Positions 26,399-30,103 of a stretch of DNA of 30,103 bases are shown here, in pieces. Position numbers and translations under genes: made by a program. The notes beneath the pieces were generated by a model. That model had not been told where the DNA came from. It made no database searches and saw nothing but the letters and a program-made list of their open reading frames with translations. The DNA is from Collinsella aerofaciens (GTDB lineage Bacteria > Actinomycetota > Coriobacteriia > Coriobacteriales > Coriobacteriaceae): NCBI RefSeq assembly GCF_902364945.1, contig NZ_CABJFS010000016.1:1-30103 (forward strand). The letters run 5' to 3'. Each line of letters starts with the position of its first letter. The first letter of the stretch is position 1.

Positions 26399-26652
26399 CG
26401 CGCCGCCGCCCCCGGACACGGGTTCCGACCCCGGCGCGCGCCGCGCTCGAGGCCGTTGGGAGGCCATCCGAGTCCCTTTTCTGGGCGGCGGGAGACCGCC
26501 ATGCCCGCATAAAGACTCCGATTTCGCCGCGAGGCCCCCAGCCGTAGCAACGAAATGCGCAGCCGAGAAGGCCACGCGCGGATATTAGAATGCCGAACGT
26601 GCGTCGAGCAGACACGCCCTCCAGCGGCGCGGTCGCAGGGTGAAGATAGGTA

Positions 26653-26697
26653 GGCCCGGCCGTGCGCGGTAGCTCCGCGGGCGGCCGGGCCGGTTTT
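26653..26697 (+). terminator. Strong GC-rich intrinsic terminator
   Basis: Ten perfect pairs GGCCCGGCCG/CGGCCGGGCC (26653-26662 and 26682-26691), an inner five-pair stem and a small loop, followed by GGTTTTG. It is oriented to stop plus-strand transcription coming from the GC-rich debris. Confidence 0.75.
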
Positions 26698-26724
26698 GCC
26701 TCTTGGCAATGTTCAACTCATATT

Positions 26725-26756
26725 AAAAGGGAGGAGTCGACTGATCGGCCCCTCCC
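26725..26756 (-). terminator. Terminator of the Abi gene
   Basis: On the minus strand GGGAGG (26751-26756) pairs with CCTCCC (26729-26734) and is followed by TTTTAAT. It begins about 50 bases after the stop codon of the Abi-family gene. Confidence 0.65.
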
Positions 26757-26773
26757 ACGGCGTTTCGCCGTTT
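26757..26773 (+). terminator. Short plus-strand hairpin
   Basis: ACGGCG-TTT-CGCCGT followed by TTC. It abuts the minus-strand terminator, so together they could insulate the Abi gene from both sides. Confidence 0.4.
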
Positions 26774-26805
26774 CTCTCTGCACATATTAGCACACGGAAG
26801 GAACG

Positions 26806-27807
26806 TCACCGCTTGCGCCCGTAGCCATCGATGAACCCCTCAATAAATCCGTATTTCTGCCGGTCACCGCTTCCGACGATCATCATGTACGTATCAACCC
26901 CGACAGCGCTCTCGAGCTTCTCGAGCTCCCGCAGGCATTTCCGAAGAAAATCTCTGGAACGCTTCTTCTGATGCGTTAGCAAGGTCAATAGGTAGGCCAG
27001 GAGAACGATGTAGTCGATTATGGAATTGAAATTCAACCTGTACCCGATAGAAAGATCCTCATCGAGAAGCTCGCCAACCGCGGCCAGGTTTCTGTCGGTC
27101 TTGGGATACTTAACCGATTGGCTGAACCTCGAATCAAATACCGCCCCGTTATGGGCGACCGCGTTCCTTAAGGGACGAATCGTCTCGACGATGTTGATGA
27201 CGATGCCGGGGTTCGCATGTAAGAGACCTAGGTCGCTTGCGATATCGGCGAGGATTTCATCGGGAAGGCTTCTGCATACGCTTGTGAGATCGCCGAGGGT
27301 CATCACCTCGAAAATGCTCCAAACGGGCGCGTCATCGTCGCGATCGACATAATGCTTCACGAGATCGTTTTTGTAACTCCGTCTCACGATGTTCTGAAGC
27401 TGGCTCTTGAGCTTGAGCTTTTCCCCCATCTGCCCGTTCACGACCCTTCCGTTGACATCCCTGCATGTCCGGAGGCCGCGCTTTAAGAAGGTCGCCAGCC
27501 CGGGGTCCTCTATGTTCTCAAGTATTCTGGCCAAGACTATGTTTTTAACCGCCGTTTCGATGAACATTATCTCCGGGTAGATTGCAGCCTTGATGGCGGA
27601 ATCGAACCCGTATATGTCCATGAGTGCATCGAACGAAGGGAGGGGGAGCGCATTTTTGGGCTTTCGGACAAACCGGAAGCCTTTATAGCCATGGAAATAG
27701 CCCATGTTTCTCAGCAGTATCTTTCTGTCGCTCCCCCGCAAATCCTCCATACCGTGATTCGTCCTCATGTGCTTCATGAGGGAATTGATGCTCATGCCCT
27801 TCTTCAT
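26806..27807 (-). CDS. Abi family protein (AbiD/AbiF-like, HEPN)
   Basis: A 333-residue protein of the Abi_2 family, members of which block phage development by abortive infection in lactococci. Visible signs are the N-terminal HMRTNHGMEDLRGSDRKILL and NMGYFHGYKGFRF segment, the predominantly helical body, and the HEPN-type motif R-N-A-V-A-H at residues 214-219 (Arg214, His219), the catalytic pair of many HEPN RNases. The ATG is preceded by AAGGGAGG about four bases upstream. It is the only clearly intact gene between 24007 and the window end, is monocistronic with its own terminator, and is surrounded by insertion-sequence debris, as expected for a mobile defence gene. RNase activity is inferred. 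Confidence 0.88.
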   Translation of the reverse strand: MKKGMSINSLMKHMRTNHGMEDLRGSDRKILLRNMGYFHGYKGFRFVRKPKNALPLPSFDALMDIYGFDSAIKAAIYPEIMFIETAVKNIVLARILENIEDPGLATFLKRGLRTCRDVNGRVVNGQMGEKLKLKSQLQNIVRRSYKNDLVKHYVDRDDDAPVWSIFEVMTLGDLTSVCRSLPDEILADIASDLGLLHANPGIVINIVETIRPLRNAVAHNGAVFDSRFSQSVKYPKTDRNLAAVGELLDEDLSIGYRLNFNSIIDYIVLLAYLLTLLTHQKKRSRDFLRKCLRELEKLESAVGVDTYMMIVGSGDRQKYGFIEGFIDGYGRKR

Positions 27808-28044
27808 CGAACCTCCCTTGGCCTCCTTCTAGGAAATTATATCCCAGCCCGCCTCGACGGGGCGAGCCTGTCGTTGGCGCCGGCCTATTTGTGTTTGTTA
27901 ACGTCGTGATTGCGGGTTTGGTCACATCCGATTTTCAGAATTGAGCACGATAGTTTTTCGGTTTTGAGCACGGCCACGCCGACCAGACCGCATGCCTTAA
28001 CGTTGTCGGTGCGTCGTATCGGCAACGAGCAAAGGCAGGAGGGA
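27808..28044. other. Spacer between the Abi gene and IstB debris
   Basis: Includes the Abi ribosome site, presumably its promoter (none clear), and at 27932-27972 two IS21-type end repeats. I see no gene here. Confidence 0.4.
27932..27972. repeat. Two IS21-like terminal repeats
   Basis: Two 18-base units at 27932-27949 and 27955-27972 share TTTTC.G..TTGAGCACG with three differences, 23 bases apart. IS21-family ends carry such multiple repeats, and IstB debris follows, so this is probably the element's end. Confidence 0.5.
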
Positions 28045-28335
28045 ATGATCGACGTGGACAAGATAGAGGACGCAGGTGGCGGGCTGCAGGGCCATGCTCG
28101 AGGCCGAGCTCGCGCACAGGGACGCGACCAAGAGGGCACGGCTGCTCAGGCAGGCGAGGCTCCCCGTGCACAAGTCGGCCGAGGGGTTCGACTGGTCGCA
28201 CGTGCGGTTCTCCGAGGGCTGGGGCCGCGACGACATGCTTTCGCTGGGCTTCGTCGGCGCCCGCGAGGACCTCGTGTTCTTCGGCAAGACCGGCAGGGGC
28301 AAGACCCACATGGCCGTGGCCCTGGCGATGCGCAC
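28045..28335 (+). pseudogene. istB: IstB N-terminal fragment (IS21 family), frameshifted
   Basis: The plus strand reads an IstB-type helper ATPase start, MIDVDKIEDAG, after GGAGGG. An indel near 28075 shifts it to AMLEAELAHRDATKRARLLR, then KSAEGFDWSHVRFSEGWGRD and the Walker A segment FFGKTGRGKTHMAVAL. Homology stops near 28335, where the DNA continues as the reverse complement of another IstB. No istA is present; the IS21-type end repeats lie just upstream, so istA has been deleted. Confidence 0.78.
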
Positions 28336-28690
28336 GGCCGCCGCCATCTGGTCGTCGCCGAACACCGCGCCCCACCGGCTGAACTCCAGGTTCGTGGTGA
28401 TGACCACCGACTGCCGCTCGTAGGCGTCGGCGAACACCTAGAAGAGCGCGCGCGCCGTCGGGATCCAGCGGCAGGAAGCCGAGCTCGTCGATGACGAGCA
28501 GCCTAGCGCAGCCGATGAGCGCGGCCTCACGGTCAAGGCGCCCCTCGTCGCGGGCGCGCCGCAGCCGCATGACGAGCGATGACGCGGTGAAGAAGCGGGC
28601 CTCCATCCTCCGCTCGCACGCCAGCATGCACAGCGCCGAGGCCATGTGCGTCTTGCCGGTGCTGACGTCCCCCACCAGCACGAGGTCCTC
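28335..28690 (-). pseudogene. istB: IstB core fragment (IS21 family), inverted, multiply disrupted
   Basis: The minus strand carries LVLVGDVSTGKTHMASALCM (Walker A), then RLLVIDELGFLPLDPDG (Walker B). After a shift and a TAG near 28440 it reads VFADAYERQSVVITTNLEFS (sensor 1) and RWGAVFGDDQMAAAV. It begins abruptly near 28690 and ends near 28335 against the plus-strand IstB fragment. Both pieces contain a Walker A motif, with different sequences, so they derive from two distinct IstB genes. Confidence 0.78.
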
Positions 28691-28726
28691 GCAGAAACCA
28701 GTTTCATGGAGCGTTTCATTGATAAT

Positions 28727-28769
28727 CCCCCTAATCTAGCAACGGTTTAAAGTCTACTAGATTGGGGGG
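28727..28769. repeat. 13-base inverted repeat beside IstB debris
   Basis: CCCCCTAATCTAG (28727-28739) and CTAGATTGGGGGG (28757-28769) pair with one T-G mismatch around a 17-base loop. No U-tract follows on either strand, so an element end or protein-binding site is as likely as a terminator for the ATPase gene. Confidence 0.5.
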
Positions 28770-28821
28770 ACGCGAGCCAAGTCGACAAAGGCAGTTAACC
28801 GGCAGCTATTCATGCCTCGAT

Positions 28822-29926
28822 TTAGAACCGCTCGAGAATCTCCGCAGCATTCTCTCGCAGATAGATATCTAGGTCCGGCACGGCAAACTGCACGTAGCCC
28901 CTCTGTGGTGCCTGAATAACCTCTCTTTGTAGCAATTTGGCCCTAATAGAGCTGATCTCATTGGTCTTTTTACCCATGCGCTTAGCAATCTCGGCTGATT
29001 TGGACTGTTGTTTATCCTCGCACATCGCCAAAAGGTATTTGATATCGTTAAGTCCCAGTCCAGAAATCGCGGGCTCGTGAACAACATCGTGAAAACGAGC
29101 CTCTGCCAGCGCAATGCCTTCGGTGACATCGTGTTCGCTCACAATGGCACTTTTGGCACGATGCAAGTTGGCGCGCTGCCAAATGGAGTAACCGACCATT
29201 TGCACCAGATAGGCATAGCCCTTAGTGGTCTTAGCGGTTCTCGACAGCAGATCGTCCTCTATGGTCAAACCAGTCGCTATAAAGCTATCGCCCATAGAGA
29301 GCGCTACCTCCACCTGGTTGATAGGCGCCAGATCTTCGGGGAGGGCACGACGCAAGAATGTAAGTGCCTTGCCGTTGATAAGATCCATAACACCAGCGGG
29401 CAATCCGGCAAATGCGAGAGCAATATCGACTTTCTCCCCTATTAGAAGCTGCACAGCAGAAGCAATAGCGCGCATATCGTCAATCGGGGCATCCTGCACC
29501 TCATCTATTGCAATAAACAGGCCCTTGGAAGACTTTGCGGCCGAGCCAAGCAACTTTCTAAGACTCGACTCTTTTGGCACAACGTCGAATTTAGCGGAAC
29601 CAAAGCCGGCATTTACGCCGACTGAAGCATTGGTCGCAAGGGAGGATTCTGCAATCTGATCCTTCAGGTCCAGCAATAGGTTGGGACCAGCAGAAACAAT
29701 AGCCGTCTTCCAGCCAAGCTCTCGTGCACGATCTCTAAGATCACAGAGCAAAACAGTTTTTTCCGGAACCCCTTGGCCCGGCAACGCGCATGAGCCTCGC
29801 AGGTGCACCAATTCCCGAATTCAAACTCTCGGTAAACTCAAGGGCAATATCATCACGACCAATTATGCGCGGAGGCTCAGCGCCGGCAGTGGGACGAAAC
29901 GGGTTATGGAATATTGTGGCGCTCAC
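28822..29926 (-). pseudogene. ORC/CDC6-like AAA ATPase, frameshifted in Walker A
   Basis: Two frames encode one ATPase of about 367 residues. The first gives SATIFHNPFRPTAGAEPPRI, IGRDD, then RVAGPRGSGK. The second resumes with TVLLCDLRDRARELGWKTAI, has Walker B GLFIAIDEVQD, and ends in a winged-helix-like region (SAEIAKRMGKKTNEISSIRA). The switch falls in six A (29757-29762 as T on plus), and five A would read GSGKTVLL. GTG 29926 is the likely start, as AGAGG lies seven bases upstream; TTG 29941 is the alternative. As it stands only the first 60 or so residues are made, unless slippage corrects the frame. Similar stand-alone ATPases are widespread in Actinobacteria with unknown roles. A homopolymer sequencing error is possible. 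Confidence 0.8.
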
Positions 29927-29951
29927 TTGTTTGCCTCTCAAGGAAATCGAT

Positions 29952-30051
29952 TATCGGTCAATCTTAGCTTTATTAGTTTATCGCAACTATATCGGATTAT
30001 ATCGAGTTGTATAAGCCTGTACAAACTTATCGTAGAAGTATCGAGCTATCG
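29952..30051. promoter_or_regulatory. Cluster of seven TATCG motifs
   Basis: TATCG occurs at 29952, 29979, 29990, 30000, 30028, 30039 and 30047, all on the plus strand. Two groups are spaced 10-11 bases apart, about one helical turn. They surround and overlap the candidate promoter, so they look like an operator array for a repressor, perhaps the ATPase itself. Confidence 0.55.
29996..30024 (-). promoter_or_regulatory. Candidate promoter of the ATPase gene
   Basis: On the minus strand a perfect TATAAT (29996-30001) lies 17 bases after TTGTAC (30019-30024). The -35 is part of a dyad GTTGTA/TACAAAC. The leader to GTG 29926 is about 63 bases. Confidence 0.55.
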
Positions 30052-30063
30052 TAATGTAAACCC

Positions 30064-30085
30064 TTGATTCTCATTTTCATTGCAA
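30064..30085. promoter_or_regulatory. Possible Fur-like box
   Basis: On the minus strand the tract reads TTGCAATGAAAATGAGAATC, resembling the repeated AATGA/AATC hexamers of Fur-type operators. It may belong to an iron-related gene beyond the window end. This is weak without that gene. Confidence 0.25.
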
Positions 30086-30103
30086 CAGCCTCAGGACTCA
30101 GCG

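Noticed and set aside
25849..26709. A 286-codon minus-strand open frame spanning the IS end.
   Set aside because: Only its last dozen codons (KKAAAFFAKEQAL) are real, as the -1 frame of OrfA; the rest is GC-rich read-through of non-coding debris.

Overview
The window looks like a chromosomal accessory region of a high-GC Gram-positive gut actinobacterium, most likely Collinsella or a close relative in the Coriobacteriia. This is inferred from GC-rich rfbA/rfbB and repeat codons beside AT-rich transferred genes, the IS150-type and IS21-type remnants, the repeat-bearing wall hydrolases, and the style of the terminal ATPase. No rRNA, tRNA or CRISPR array was seen.

Layout. (1) 57-3201, minus strand: rfbA and rfbB, the first two steps to dTDP-rhamnose, with an AT-rich two-gene module (a DUF4869-like protein and a small P-loop ATPase) lodged between them. 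(2) 3306-4335, plus strand: a membrane O-acyltransferase split by an eight-T run. (3) 12580 down to 4361, minus strand: a tightly packed polysaccharide operon encoding a polyprenyl-phosphate-type GT2, a DUF2304 partner, a DUF2142-like multispanning protein, a 793-residue double GT2, a WsaF-like glycosyltransferase and a pyruvyltransferase-family protein. (4) 12587-13401: a gap holding a promoter, a 38-bp perfect palindrome and a decayed GC-rich island bracketed by 13-bp direct repeats. (5) 13402-18227: a GT2 on minus, a GT4 and a GT2 on plus, and a Wzx-type flippase on minus. (6) 18243-24006, minus strand: two secreted wall proteins built from the same roughly 90-residue triple-tyrosine-like repeat. 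One carries a C-terminal NlpC/P60-like domain but is cut by an in-frame amber codon. The other is a two-enzyme autolysin (amidase plus glucosaminidase) with four apparently identical 273-bp tandem repeats. (7) 24469-28770: insertion-sequence wreckage, namely a mosaic IS150-type element, a possible IS110-type tail and two head-on IstB fragments, surrounding an intact Abi/HEPN gene. (8) 28822-29926: an ORC/CDC6-like AAA ATPase frameshifted inside its Walker A motif, under a promoter studded with seven TATCG motifs.

How it works together. The sugar genes are consistent with a rhamnose-containing cell-surface polysaccharide: nucleotide-sugar supply (rfbAB), chain assembly (several GT2/GT4/WsaF enzymes), decoration (pyruvyl and acyl groups) and export (flippase). 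No classical Wzy polymerase is recognisable; the DUF2142 protein may act as polymerase or as a lipid-linked-sugar transferase. The adjacent hydrolases would remodel or anchor to the same wall. Two genes are broken at homopolymers and one by a stop codon, which suggests phase variation, decay or sequencing error.
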